Shown one piece after another: positions 8,045-17,559 of a DNA stretch of 64,000 bases. The notes under the pieces are model-generated. The model saw only the letters and a program-made list of their open reading frames with translations, did not search any database and was not told where the DNA came from. Positions within the stretch are counted from its first letter, which is position 1. The number at the start of each line of letters is the position of its first letter. The DNA lies in the NCBI GenBank assembly GCA_934693135.1, contig CAKUVA010000006.1:13725-77724 (forward strand), written 5' to 3'. The stretch is from an uncultured Bacteroidales bacterium. Its GTDB lineage: Bacteria > Bacteroidota > Bacteroidia > Bacteroidales > UBA932. The position numbers were made by a program, and so were the translations under genes.

Positions 8045-8066
8045 TACAAACAATTTCAAATACAAA

Positions 8067-8558
8067 ATGAACAAGACTTTAAAGTATATTATCAGAGCAG
8101 TAAAATATTTCTTTTACTTTGCTATCCTATTGACCATCATCTTGACCATACTTATCATGGCCCATGTGGTGGATGGAAACATTGAAACACTATTCCGGAA
8201 CGGATACAAATCATTATGGGATATTGCAATCATGTTCGCATGTGTGGCAGCCATTTATCCGATATTCGGATTCATGAAAAGGACGACAATCATACCAGGT
8301 GAATATGGCGCCATACGAGATGAGGTCGTGAAATACATGGAGAATCGCGGCTACAGATTAGAAAAAGAAGACGGAGAAAACATGACATTCCGTATGAGAA
8401 ATATCCTAAATAGGATTTTCAAGATGTGTGAGGACCGAATCACATTCACAAGAACGCTTGGAGGATTTGAAGTAGAAGGGCTCAGAAAAGATACCATACG
8501 CATCATCTACGGTCTTGAGAATGCTTTTAGGCATAACGACAAGACCGACAATCAATAA
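8067..8558 (+). CDS. Small membrane protein, function unknown
   Basis: 163 residues from the ATG that follows the -7 box. Two hydrophobic helices (about residues 15-37 and 55-72) are followed by a soluble C-terminal domain of about 90 residues, with 'YMENRGYRLEKEDGENMTFR' and FEVEGLRKDTIRIIYGLE. This C-terminal part resembles a small PH-like or YcxB-like module, but I cannot name a family. Followed after 16 bases by the DUF2007 gene on the same strand. Confidence 0.6.
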   Translation: MNKTLKYIIRAVKYFFYFAILLTIILTILIMAHVVDGNIETLFRNGYKSLWDIAIMFACVAAIYPIFGFMKRTTIIPGEYGAIRDEVVKYMENRGYRLEKEDGENMTFRMRNILNRIFKMCEDRITFTRTLGGFEVEGLRKDTIRIIYGLENAFRHNDKTDNQ

Positions 8559-8574
8559 AACATCTAAATTAGGT

Positions 8575-8802
8575 ATGAAAGACGAACACAAGCTCATGAC
8601 TGTGGCCCGTTTTTACGACCAGATGAGCGCAGAAATCACAGCCGGCATGCTTAATGCCAATGGTATCGCTGCTGAAGTTTTTGGACAAACATCAGCTTAT
8701 CCGTCCATTAATGCGGCTATTGACTGTATCGAAGTAAAGGTCAATGCTGATGACTACGAATCTGCCAAAAATCTTTTGGCAGCAAATGACAAGGCAGAGT
8801 AA
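8575..8802 (+). CDS. DUF2007 family protein
   Basis: 75 residues from the ATG at 8575. The segment MTVARFYDQMSAEITAGMLN then GIAAEVFG fits the DUF2007 'putative signal-transducing' fold: beta-alpha-beta, two helices and a C-terminal YESAKNLLAAND helix. Members are short cytoplasmic proteins of unknown function. Its 3' end overlaps the convergent DUF3109 gene by 49 bases, so any read-through makes mutually antisense RNA there. Confidence 0.7.
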   Translation: MKDEHKLMTVARFYDQMSAEITAGMLNANGIAAEVFGQTSAYPSINAAIDCIEVKVNADDYESAKNLLAANDKAE

Positions 8803-9362
8803 AACTCTTCCCCATAGGCACTTATAAGAGGTTCGCGCAAAAATTCATAAACGCGGATCTTTTCTTTTTTCCCTTTGTTAAACGCATCTTTGCAGATTTC
8901 CCAACGATGCAGGTTCAAGGCATGCTTCCCGTTAGACAACTCCGTTACACGTATTGGATAAAGCCAACACGAAATCGGCTTACGAAACGAACACTTCCCT
9001 GCAAAGAAGCAACGTTCGATAGCACAGAAACAATTCTTATCCTTATCAAAATGGGTATATGCACATTCTTCTGTTCCAGGACATAACGGAGTTACTATAT
9101 CCCCGTCCACATCAATCTCGAAGTAACCTTTCTTATCCACAACATTCCTTCCAGTTTCTTGCATGAGTGGGGAAAATGCAAGATATGCTTCTTCAATTTT
9201 TTCAATTTCCTCTTCCTTTATAGGAGCGCCGCTATCACCTATTATGCAACAACAACCTTTGCATTTCTCATAGTCGCAGGCGAAATATTCGGTTATCACC
9301 TCTTCTGAAACGAGACAGTCTCCTATCTCGAATATCGTTCCAAATCTTCTATCTTCAGACAT
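8754..9362 (-). CDS. DUF3109 cysteine-rich protein
   Basis: 202 residues, no signal peptide. Cysteines occur in several clusters: FACDYEKCKGCCCIIG (near residue 28), LCPGTEECAYTHFD (near 93), CFCAIERCFFAGKC (near 110) and CWLYPIRV (near 132). The pattern is that of the DUF3109 / YkgJ-like family, probably binding zinc or an iron-sulphur cluster. Function unknown. It starts two bases after the stop of the M16-like gene, so the two are co-transcribed. Confidence 0.85.
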   Translation of the reverse strand: MSEDRRFGTIFEIGDCLVSEEVITEYFACDYEKCKGCCCIIGDSGAPIKEEEIEKIEEAYLAFSPLMQETGRNVVDKKGYFEIDVDGDIVTPLCPGTEECAYTHFDKDKNCFCAIERCFFAGKCSFRKPISCWLYPIRVTELSNGKHALNLHRWEICKDAFNKGKKEKIRVYEFLREPLISAYGEEFYSALSFAAKRFLADS

Positions 9363-9364
9363 TG

Positions 9365-12304
9365 TTATTCGTTGTTTTCCTCTTCCAAGACTTGTACAGA
9401 CAAGGTATCTGCTGGCAAAAGAATAGATGAATCCGCTTCCACCTTTATAGAATCTGTCACTACATTCAGTTCTCGTCCATTGACAATAACATTAGGTTTA
9501 GGGAACTCTCCTATCCTACTGACGAACACGGTGGAATCATTCCAATCCGGACGTAAATACGTGCTATCAATACCTATCAACCTAAATGCGTCTCGCCCCA
9601 ACATAAGAGAATCTCCGGCAGGGACAATCATAGGTATAATGCCTGTAAACACAGGTCCCTTATTTTGTTTCTCATGAATATGTTCACCTTCCTCATGCCT
9701 ACGTATTGCATATTCCGCAATTCGGCTACCTGCCATTGCCTTAAGAATGTTATTCACATCGTCTATAGTCACAGCATTAATCTTATCCTTGTACTTGGTG
9801 ACAATATCCTTCCCGTAAGAATACCTTAGCACCAACATTGACATTATTGTCTCCGGATCAGACATCCTTGCTTCCATTGATTTGAGCAGCATTGACCTAT
9901 ATGCCGCAAACTCTTTTGTGGTAATTCCGGAGGCAGTTTCCAAGAGAGCTCTGCGCATCCGGCTTATGACAAATTCGACAGAATCTGACTGCGCCAATGA
10001 AGCTGGAACGCCAACACGATCAGACATAGAACATGAGATGGTATAGTTGAAGCGTTCTTCCGGAAACATTGCAAAGTCCCAAGATGATTCTCCGTACCAT
10101 CCACATTCAGCAAGAGCATCTGAAAAATCATCACTTAATTTCATAGCTGCAATCTGTGACGCCATAAAATTAGTAGCCGTATACATGAGTGGTGATGATA
10201 TTCCAACCCCAATCGAAGGTTCAGAGCCCTCAATTATTCTTGAAACCCTACCAGAGGTCGTTTTATACTGAATTCTGGAACGGGACGATGATACTTTTTC
10301 TGTACTGAAACTACCCAAGTCGCGACAAAGATCTTTTTTCAATGAGAACTCGTCGAAATCGCCTACAAGGACAAGAACTCCATCATTCATCTTCGAGAAT
10401 TCATTTCCATAAAACTTTTCCGCACGCTTCTGAAAATCAATGCCGAGACTAACAGGCCTCTTATATGGTGACCAAGCACTACCTTGAAAAAGCAAACTGT
10501 CAATTTTTGATTCTATAGACGCTCCGCCTACAAACGCAAGAGCCTGACATTTCTTATAATAATCATAAGCATCCTTATTTATGGTCCTTTCATCCGCAAG
10601 AGAGCATAAAGCCTTGAGCACCAATCTCAAGCGTGAAGAAGGAGCCGCTCCACTTATTCTAAAATCAGATACCGTCACCTCTCCGTTCATCGTTATTCCA
10701 TTAGCGGCAAGCATATCGGCAAACCGATAGCATGACATTCCTGAAACATCGTACAGATGTAGCAAGTCAGAAATATATGCGCCTTCTCCAGGCTTCAACC
10801 CAGGTATCAGCGAATATCCGCCTTTAAGCAACCACATGTAATGAAACATGCCGCTCTTTGGAACATTCTTGTATATTACTTTTATACCATTGTCAAATGT
10901 CCATATTTGACCACCAGATAAAGGCTCAGGAGAAACCATCTTTATCTTCGTTTTTGTGGACAATTTCTTGAGGGACAACGTATCACTATTACTTATAGTA
11001 TAGGTCTGCACATTTCCAGAAGACCACGAAGATGCAAATTTTCCCGGAATGTCCAAGCCAGCAACAACAGATGAATCGGCACGACATTCTACAGTGAGGT
11101 TGTGCGATTTATCCAAGAGTGCAAAGATAAAGTTATTGAATAGCTTAACACCAAGGTCGTCTTGAATATTCTTTGTCAAGAAAAAGTTCATGCTTGTTGA
11201 TGCCGATGCCAAGGAAGAGCCATAAAGAAATGAAGACAAACATTGCTCTATATAACGTGAATTGGCCGTAACATCACCACTGTACTCCCTTCTCATATTC
11301 ATGACAAGTTCATTTTCGGCATCTCTGTATTCATCTATGGAAACGCCCGCCTTGTCAAGATCTGCAAGCGTTCCAGAAAGGATGGAAACAGCTTTACCAA
11401 GACAGGCAGGACTGGTCGTGATAGTCGTGCGATATGTCTCATCTCCAGGTCCCGAAGGGCTGCCCATATAAGAGAATGAAACTTCTGAAACTGGGACATC
11501 AGCCCGTCTCAATGCCGTGGATAGACGTTTTTTTATAAGAATTCCAAACTCCGATGCAAACTTTTGGGAGACAAGAGGCTGAACAGTGTTCATATTATTC
11601 TTAGGAGTCCTCGGAGAACGATACTCAGCCGTGATTGAGACTCTTCCTTTCACATCATCCTTTACATATCTGAATAAAGCATCTTCAGAATGTTCCCACT
11701 TATAATCTTGCACAGCCTTATTAGCAGGTCTTCTCGTTACAAGCATAGAGAGCATGTTCATCTTGTTTAAAACAGCTCCCGTATCAATATCTCCTGAAAT
11801 AACTATCGCTTGATTTTCAGGGGAATACCTTGCACCTAAAACATCTGACTGCATACCTATGACATCCAACACCAACAATAGCGTAGAATCTACAACTTCT
11901 TTAGATCGAGAGAGGTCAAGACCATTGAAACGATAGACAGCGGCATCACTATAAACAGCTACGTATCCCCTTGCACCAGGCCAGATGCAATTTCTCGAGA
12001 GATAACTAAAAGGTGTGTCTGTCCTAAAATGAGGAAGCGAAGTGAGAGCCCCCATAGCGTTGACAGCAGATGTTCCGACCATAGCGCCATTCTCGTTGCC
12101 ATATCCGCATCTCTGCACAAGAGCAATGTCTGCTTTCCCTTTTTCAGTCGGATTCGTCACTATATAGTAGGAAACACCATTATCCAACACGCCTGTCTTT
12201 ATTTTAGAAGAGGCTGGAAGTTGTGGCAAATCAGCCGCAGGCATGGTTATTGAAAACATTGCCAACAGCAAAGAAACCAGAAAACGATATATATTGTCTT
12301 TCAT
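9365..12304 (-). CDS. Secreted M16 (insulinase)-family homologue lacking zinc motifs
   Basis: 979 residues with a signal peptide (RFLVSLLLAMFSITMPAA). Two tandem M16-like modules can be traced: one starts near residue 35 (TGVLDNGVSYYIVTNPTEKG) and one near residue 465 (WTFDNGIKVIYKNVPKSG). Each 'NG-[VI]-[SK]-Y-Y' strand is where M16 domains begin. The HxxEH zinc motif that should follow about 40 residues later is absent from both modules, so peptidase activity is doubtful. It may be a scaffold or non-catalytic partner. Its own divergent promoter lies at 12323-12330, and DUF3109 follows. Confidence 0.75.
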   Translation of the reverse strand: MKDNIYRFLVSLLLAMFSITMPAADLPQLPASSKIKTGVLDNGVSYYIVTNPTEKGKADIALVQRCGYGNENGAMVGTSAVNAMGALTSLPHFRTDTPFSYLSRNCIWPGARGYVAVYSDAAVYRFNGLDLSRSKEVVDSTLLLVLDVIGMQSDVLGARYSPENQAIVISGDIDTGAVLNKMNMLSMLVTRRPANKAVQDYKWEHSEDALFRYVKDDVKGRVSITAEYRSPRTPKNNMNTVQPLVSQKFASEFGILIKKRLSTALRRADVPVSEVSFSYMGSPSGPGDETYRTTITTSPACLGKAVSILSGTLADLDKAGVSIDEYRDAENELVMNMRREYSGDVTANSRYIEQCLSSFLYGSSLASASTSMNFFLTKNIQDDLGVKLFNNFIFALLDKSHNLTVECRADSSVVAGLDIPGKFASSWSSGNVQTYTISNSDTLSLKKLSTKTKIKMVSPEPLSGGQIWTFDNGIKVIYKNVPKSGMFHYMWLLKGGYSLIPGLKPGEGAYISDLLHLYDVSGMSCYRFADMLAANGITMNGEVTVSDFRISGAAPSSRLRLVLKALCSLADERTINKDAYDYYKKCQALAFVGGASIESKIDSLLFQGSAWSPYKRPVSLGIDFQKRAEKFYGNEFSKMNDGVLVLVGDFDEFSLKKDLCRDLGSFSTEKVSSSRSRIQYKTTSGRVSRIIEGSEPSIGVGISSPLMYTATNFMASQIAAMKLSDDFSDALAECGWYGESSWDFAMFPEERFNYTISCSMSDRVGVPASLAQSDSVEFVISRMRRALLETASGITTKEFAAYRSMLLKSMEARMSDPETIMSMLVLRYSYGKDIVTKYKDKINAVTIDDVNNILKAMAGSRIAEYAIRRHEEGEHIHEKQNKGPVFTGIIPMIVPAGDSLMLGRDAFRLIGIDSTYLRPDWNDSTVFVSRIGEFPKPNVIVNGRELNVVTDSIKVEADSSILLPADTLSVQVLEEENNE

Positions 12305-12322
12305 ATAATCCTATTGTTTATG

Positions 12323-12330
12323 CAAAATTA
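12323..12330 (-). promoter_or_regulatory. -7 box for the M16-like gene
   Basis: TAATTTTG on the minus strand, exact TAnnTTTG match, 18 bases upstream of the ATG. Confidence 0.65.
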
Positions 12331-12342
12331 AGATATTTTTAT

Positions 12343-12350
12343 TATTTTTG
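12343..12350 (+). promoter_or_regulatory. -7 box for the TPR gene
   Basis: TATTTTTG, exact TAnnTTTG match; leaves an untranslated leader of about 90 bases before the ATG at 12448. Divergent from the M16-like promoter 12 bases away. Confidence 0.65.
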
Positions 12351-12447
12351 CCTTAATGTCATTGGTGCTTGGCACATCAAAAGATGTCATGGCATAACTG
12401 AAATCAGTAACAAAAATTATACGAAAACATTTAAAAACACTAATATC

Positions 12448-13395
12448 ATGAAAAGAATTATTCTTGTAATGGCAGCGATTGGCCTTTCTTTCGGTGTTAT
12501 GTCCGCTCAAGATTTGGCTACAGCTACATCCACATTCAACAGCGGTGCTGAAGCACTTGCAGCTAACAACAAGACTGGAGCTCTGGAATATTTCCAAAAA
12601 GCACTCACTATAGCAGAAAGTCTCGGTGCTGAAGGCGAAGAAGTCGCAACTAACTGCAAGAATGCTATTCCTACCGTAATCCTTTCCATCGGGAAAGAGC
12701 TTTATAATAACAAAGACTTCATTGGCGCAAAGGCAAAATTTGAAGAAGCTGCAAAGGTAGCCAAAGAATATGGCAACAATGACGTCACAGATGAAGTTGC
12801 AAGCCTCATCCCGACAGTCAGCAAGCGTATAGCCCTCAATAAGGTCAACGAGGCAATGCAGGCCAAAGACGTCAATGGTGTGATTTCAGCGTATGAAGAG
12901 GCGGTTGCAATAGACACAACTGATGCAAACACCGCACTAAAGTTCGGTCAGTTCCTCGGCAATGCAGGCAAATACGATGAAGCCGTGAAGTATCTTGAGA
13001 TGGCAGCTCGCAATGGTCAGGAATCTAATGCAAAGTCTGTTCTTTCTACAACATTCCTGAAAAATGCCGCGACTCAACTTAAGGCTGGTAAATATGCTGA
13101 TGCTATAACTCTTGCAGAGAAAGCTAATAGTTATAAGGAGAATGCTCAAGCATATCTCGTTGCAGGTCAAGCTTCTCAAAAATCCAATAAAACAGCTGAC
13201 GCTATCTCTAACTTCGAGAAATATCTTGAAGCAGCACCAACAGCAAAGAACGCAGGTGCAATCACATTCACTGTAGGTGCCCTTTATCAGCAGACCGGCA
13301 ACAAAGCAAAAGCTCTCGAATATTATAAGAAAGTAGAGAACGACCCTCAGTTCGGTGCTCAAGCAAAACCACTCATTGCTTCCCTAAGCAAATAA
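12448..13395 (+). CDS. Secreted TPR-repeat protein
   Basis: 315 residues from the ATG at 12448, which gives a clean signal peptide (MKRIILVMAAIGLSFGVMSA before Q). The rest is a run of tetratricopeptide repeats, for example NNKTGALEYFQKALTIAESL, GKYDEAVKYLEMAARNG, GKYADAITLAEKANSY and GNKAKALEYYKKVENDP. Such proteins are periplasmic or outer-membrane scaffolds; the partner is unknown. It precedes the U32 gene by six bases, so the two form an operon. Confidence 0.85.
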   Translation: MKRIILVMAAIGLSFGVMSAQDLATATSTFNSGAEALAANNKTGALEYFQKALTIAESLGAEGEEVATNCKNAIPTVILSIGKELYNNKDFIGAKAKFEEAAKVAKEYGNNDVTDEVASLIPTVSKRIALNKVNEAMQAKDVNGVISAYEEAVAIDTTDANTALKFGQFLGNAGKYDEAVKYLEMAARNGQESNAKSVLSTTFLKNAATQLKAGKYADAITLAEKANSYKENAQAYLVAGQASQKSNKTADAISNFEKYLEAAPTAKNAGAITFTVGALYQQTGNKAKALEYYKKVENDPQFGAQAKPLIASLSK

Positions 13396-13401
13396 CAAGC
13401 A

Positions 13402-15339
13402 ATGACTGATCTGGAAATTCTTGCTCCGGCAAAGAACATTGAAATCGGCATCGCGGCCATTGACTGCGGTGCCGATGCCGTATATATAGCAGGGCCGGCT
13501 TTTGGAGCGCGACAAGCAGCAGGAAACAGCATGGACGACATTAAAGACCTGTGTGCTTATGCCCATAAATTCGGTGTTAGAATCTATATGACACTGAATA
13601 CAATTCTTTACGATAATGAATTAGCGGAAGCATACAGACTCATGTGCGAAGCTGAAGATGCTGGTGTAGATGCCCTGATAGTTCAGGACTTGTCTGTAAT
13701 AAAGATGGCTAACGGCGGACCAGACATGACAAGCAGGAAAATACGAATTCCTATCCATGCCTCCACACAATGCGCGATTAGAGATTCTGAAAAGGCTATA
13801 TTCTACAGGAATCTCGGTTTTTCCAGACTTGTACTTGAACGTGAACTCAGCCTTCAAGACATAAAAAAAATCTACAATGCTGTAGGATGTGAGATAGAAT
13901 TTTTCGTGCATGGTGCTCTCTGTGTCTGCTATAGTGGTCAATGCTATATGTCAGAAAAAATCTCCAAACGGAGCGCAAACCGAGGAGAATGCATTCAGGC
14001 ATGCCGTTCGTTATACAACCTAACAGATGCTTCTGGCAAAGTCATCATTCGTAACAAAGCATTGTTATCTCTCAAGGACTATCGTCTTATAGACAGGTTG
14101 GAAGATCTTGCAACGGCTGGAGTATGTTCATTCAAGATAGAAGGCCGTCTCAAGAATATTTCTTATGTAAAAAATACTGTAAGAGCTTATTCCTCAGCAC
14201 TTGATAAGTTAATAGCCAAATACCCTGACAAGTATAGGAGATCATCATTCGGACAGGTTTCCGGCAGTTTCGTTCCAAATCTTGACAAGACATTTAACAG
14301 AGGATACACAGAACTATATTTGGACGGAAAACGCAAATCATGGGCAAGCATGGACACCCCGAAAGGCATGGGAGAGGCTATCGGGAAAATACGTTCAGTC
14401 AAAACATGCGGAAATGACATGATGGAAATATGTATCGACATGAACAACCGCATAATATTGTGTAATGGTGATGGTTACGCATTCACTGGAAAAGATGGCG
14501 AAATCATAGGATTTCGAGGCGATATCTGCATCGGTAACACAATACGCTGCAAACGAGTATCAGGACTTAAGCCACAACTACCCCTATACAGGAATGTCAG
14601 TATCGCCTTCGAAAAGGAACTATCTTCTCATATCTGCCGAAGACTCATCAATGTGAATACAGCCATAACTTTAGAAGGGAATACATCAGATGGTTTCACT
14701 ATACGACTTGATGCTGTTTCTGAGGATGGAAGAAAAGTTTCTGTCAATGCCTCTGCAGGTCACGAGCCAGCTAACAACCAAGAACGAATGCTATCACTCA
14801 TCACATCTCAGACCAACAAAGCAAGCATTGATTACATATTTCAAGCCTCTGGACTTGATTCTGAGCCTTTTATCAAAGTCCACACTTCCGACGGAAATAT
14901 TCCGTTTATAACATCAGCTGCGTTGAACAGCCTTAGACGTTCTGCCGCAGAGTTGCTGGCACATAAGGACGTAAATGTACGCCCACTACTCAACGTTAGA
15001 GAAAATAACTCTAAACATGTTCTTGAAGATGATGATAACCGCCGTTTTCCACCAAATGATATTGATTATAAGTTTAATGTTTCCAACCAAATTGCATCTC
15101 AGCTATACCATGAGCAAGGTGTTGAACACATTTCTGAGGCATACGAACTCGCACATGATGCTGGAGCTGAACTAATGAGAACAAAATATTGCATAAGGTA
15201 TGAACTCGGGATGTGCTTAAAGCAGACTCGCACAAATAGCAAGATTCAACATGGTCCTCTATTTCTTGAAAACAATGGTCAGAAATTTGCGCTAAACTTT
15301 GATTGTGCAAGATGCGAAATGACAGTAAAAGAAGCTTGA
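13402..15339 (+). CDS. U32 family protein (RlhA/TrhP-type, probable RNA hydroxylation)
   Basis: 645 residues. The U32 signature EFFVHGALCVCYSGQCYMS lies near residue 165, followed by GECIQACR. The N-terminal LEILAPAKNIEIGIAAIDCGADAVY-type barrel start is typical (quoted in part: 'LEILAPAKNIEIG'). Characterised U32 proteins bind a [4Fe-4S] cluster with four Cys and take part in prephenate-dependent tRNA or 23S rRNA hydroxylation or in ubiquinone synthesis, rather than proteolysis. Extra C-terminal cysteines (YCIRYELGMCL and NFDCARCEM) are present. The long C-terminal extension fits the RlhA/TrhP branch; the exact substrate cannot be decided here. Confidence 0.85.
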   Translation: MTDLEILAPAKNIEIGIAAIDCGADAVYIAGPAFGARQAAGNSMDDIKDLCAYAHKFGVRIYMTLNTILYDNELAEAYRLMCEAEDAGVDALIVQDLSVIKMANGGPDMTSRKIRIPIHASTQCAIRDSEKAIFYRNLGFSRLVLERELSLQDIKKIYNAVGCEIEFFVHGALCVCYSGQCYMSEKISKRSANRGECIQACRSLYNLTDASGKVIIRNKALLSLKDYRLIDRLEDLATAGVCSFKIEGRLKNISYVKNTVRAYSSALDKLIAKYPDKYRRSSFGQVSGSFVPNLDKTFNRGYTELYLDGKRKSWASMDTPKGMGEAIGKIRSVKTCGNDMMEICIDMNNRIILCNGDGYAFTGKDGEIIGFRGDICIGNTIRCKRVSGLKPQLPLYRNVSIAFEKELSSHICRRLINVNTAITLEGNTSDGFTIRLDAVSEDGRKVSVNASAGHEPANNQERMLSLITSQTNKASIDYIFQASGLDSEPFIKVHTSDGNIPFITSAALNSLRRSAAELLAHKDVNVRPLLNVRENNSKHVLEDDDNRRFPPNDIDYKFNVSNQIASQLYHEQGVEHISEAYELAHDAGAELMRTKYCIRYELGMCLKQTRTNSKIQHGPLFLENNGQKFALNFDCARCEMTVKEA

Positions 15340-15343
15340 CTCA

Positions 15344-16534
15344 TCATTCAACTAAAGAAAACGTCATTTCCACATCTCCGAATCGGCTCGTAACGTTATC
15401 GTATTTTTCAAGATAAGGCACAGATAGTTGCCCGCGCCAAACGATATCATCTCGTGAATTAAATGGCAATGATATATCGAATCCGAAACTTTTGGATTTC
15501 ACCTTAACCATTGCAGAGCATTTCCACTCTGTCTTTGTTCCTCCGTCATCCTCAACAATCATTAAGGCAACAGATTCTAATTGTTCAGTCCACTGCGATA
15601 TAAGCACAGTATTTAGATTCACCGTCTTACCTACTTGATTTCGACGCAGAACAAGCATAAAGTCCGTAATCTTGGGAGAATATAGTTTCAATTCCGCTTC
15701 CGTACTGGCTGTAAAGTCCTCCACGCCTCCGCATTTTATGAAGAATTCTGACGCACCGGCAAACCAGCAATCATAATTACGAAGCATTTTGAAATCCTTA
15801 AGAACAAGTGAACGTACAGAAGTCGATGTCTGTTGTAAATCCTTCTCGCTGGAAGGCTTGATTATTATAGAGCCACCACTACCCCATTCAGGATTCCTTT
15901 TCTTAATCATTTCTATAGATTCATATCCGCTATCTGAATTACGATTGATAACCCACACAGGTCTGGACAATGCCATATTTTCATCCACTATTACCTGTTT
16001 AACTTCTTGACTTCCATCTGCTTTGTCAATAAGTTCATACCCATAGTTTACTTCAGCACCATTTCCAGGATCAAATGTAATCACAGGTCTCATTTCACCA
16101 TCCCACCCTTCATAATATGGCCAATAGATTTGGATATCAGAGGATTCCAACATTGACATATATTCTTCAGGACTGATTGAAGAAGCTTTGGTTTGCAATA
16201 GATGATTTGCTATCAACTCTCTGAGAGGGTGCGAATATGCACAAGCACTAATAGCCTTAGTTTCTTCAGATTCTCCTACACCGGCTCCCGGAGAAGTGAA
16301 AAGATCAAGCATGGTATATTCTTCATCATACCCATTGTTTGAAGATGTGGACACAGCATCAAAAACTTCCAAAACATGTTCTCTACCAATAGGTAGTTCC
16401 GAAAAAATCTGTGCTACTTCATCCAAAGAGATATGTGGCTTATTTTCTTCACCTTTTTCTCCGGAATGATCCACTTTCTCGCACGCGAAAACAATAGTCG
16501 CAATGCTCATCAACATAATCACTAATCTATTCAT
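15344..16534 (-). CDS. Lipoprotein, function unknown
   Basis: 396 residues with a lipoprotein signal (SIATIVFAC, lipid Cys at about 18), followed by an acidic linker. The N-terminal third is Glu/Ser-rich; the C-terminal two-thirds look beta-rich, with STRSRLVL-like and GQLSVPYLEKYDNV segments. No family recognised. It is isolated: the terminator of prmC lies upstream and the U32 gene converges on it with four bases between stops. No exact -7 box was found. Confidence 0.6.
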   Translation of the reverse strand: MNRLVIMLMSIATIVFACEKVDHSGEKGEENKPHISLDEVAQIFSELPIGREHVLEVFDAVSTSSNNGYDEEYTMLDLFTSPGAGVGESEETKAISACAYSHPLRELIANHLLQTKASSISPEEYMSMLESSDIQIYWPYYEGWDGEMRPVITFDPGNGAEVNYGYELIDKADGSQEVKQVIVDENMALSRPVWVINRNSDSGYESIEMIKKRNPEWGSGGSIIIKPSSEKDLQQTSTSVRSLVLKDFKMLRNYDCWFAGASEFFIKCGGVEDFTASTEAELKLYSPKITDFMLVLRRNQVGKTVNLNTVLISQWTEQLESVALMIVEDDGGTKTEWKCSAMVKVKSKSFGFDISLPFNSRDDIVWRGQLSVPYLEKYDNVTSRFGDVEMTFSLVE

Positions 16535-16575
16535 AAGCGTATTTTTTTCAATATTTTACTTCTGCAAAGTGACAC

Positions 16576-16614
16576 AAAAAAATCCGTGTTCAAAAAATGA
16601 ACACGGATTTTTTT
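16576..16614 (-). terminator. Bidirectional-looking intrinsic terminator after prmC
   Basis: Perfect 12-base-pair stem (AATCCGTGTTCA and TGAACACGGATT) with a five-base loop; T-runs on both strands. It ends the PBP1A-ddl-prmC transcript and insulates the lipoprotein gene. Confidence 0.85.
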
Positions 16615-16644
16615 TATTTTCAGCCCCATAGATACCTACAAAGC

Positions 16645-17547
16645 CTATTTTTGATAGACTACAAACCTATTTTTGTCATAAAAATCTTTAATAATTTCAG
16701 TATGGCTATAGCCAGCCGCACGAAATAAAGTTTCAGTTTGCTTCGCAAGTCTTTCATTTACTTCTGCCATACCTACGCCACCAGGAGAGAGAAAACGCTG
16801 ACTCCACCTTGCTATCGCACGATAAAACACCAAAGGATCATCGTCTGGTACAAATAATGCCAACGATGGTTCATGTTCAAGCACATTAACTCTCATGGCA
16901 GATTTCTCAGATTCCATTACATATGGAGGATTACTAAGAACCATATCAAATGGCCCAGCAGTAAAATCCTGCTCCGAATCCAATACATCAGCCTTTATGA
17001 ACTCCGGCTTATTTGCCCCCGTTTCCTTCATTTTAGCAGAAAAGTCTTGAGAAGACGCAACAGCAAGAGCCTCGTCAGAAATATCAACGCCCATAACTTG
17101 ACTCTCAGGGATAGAAAGTGCCAACGTCCATGCTATGCATCCTGAACCTGTACACAAGTCAAGAACACGCACAGGTGCGGCATTCTTGCCATAAGGAATA
17201 CGCATTCTAAACATTCTCTTGCCGATTTTCACCGCCTCGCGACATAGTAATTCTGTTTCAGGACGTGGAATAAGCACAGAAGGAGAAACATTGAAAACAA
17301 GACCGAAAAACTCGGCCTTTCCTATAACATATTGAATAGGCTCGCCCGCAGTAAGGCGTTTCAAATCTGAATAAAGCAAATCTTTCTTGTCCTCATCCAC
17401 TTCATATTCAGGTTCAACAATATGCGTATAGCTCTTAGTCCCCAGTACATCTTCGCACAGCATCAGGACAATGTTACGCGCCTCTTTCTGAGGATAAAGC
17501 GCTCCCAAGGTCTCCGTGCCTTCTTTAACAAATTCAGCAAGCAGCAT
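16645..17547 (-). CDS. prmC: Release factor glutamine methyltransferase
   Basis: N5-methylates the Gln of the GGQ motif in peptide release factors. 300 residues: an N-terminal helical substrate-binding domain (1-85) with 'EPIQYVIGKAEFFGL' and the 'VLIPRPETE' motif near 95, then a Rossmann methyltransferase fold with VLDLCTGSGCIAWTLA near 125 and the catalytic NPPYV near 198. Third in a PBP1A-ddl-prmC run (12-base gaps), just before the terminator. Confidence 0.95.
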   Translation of the reverse strand: MLLAEFVKEGTETLGALYPQKEARNIVLMLCEDVLGTKSYTHIVEPEYEVDEDKKDLLYSDLKRLTAGEPIQYVIGKAEFFGLVFNVSPSVLIPRPETELLCREAVKIGKRMFRMRIPYGKNAAPVRVLDLCTGSGCIAWTLALSIPESQVMGVDISDEALAVASSQDFSAKMKETGANKPEFIKADVLDSEQDFTAGPFDMVLSNPPYVMESEKSAMRVNVLEHEPSLALFVPDDDPLVFYRAIARWSQRFLSPGGVGMAEVNERLAKQTETLFRAAGYSHTEIIKDFYDKNRFVVYQK

Positions 17548-17559
17548 TATGATATCGGA

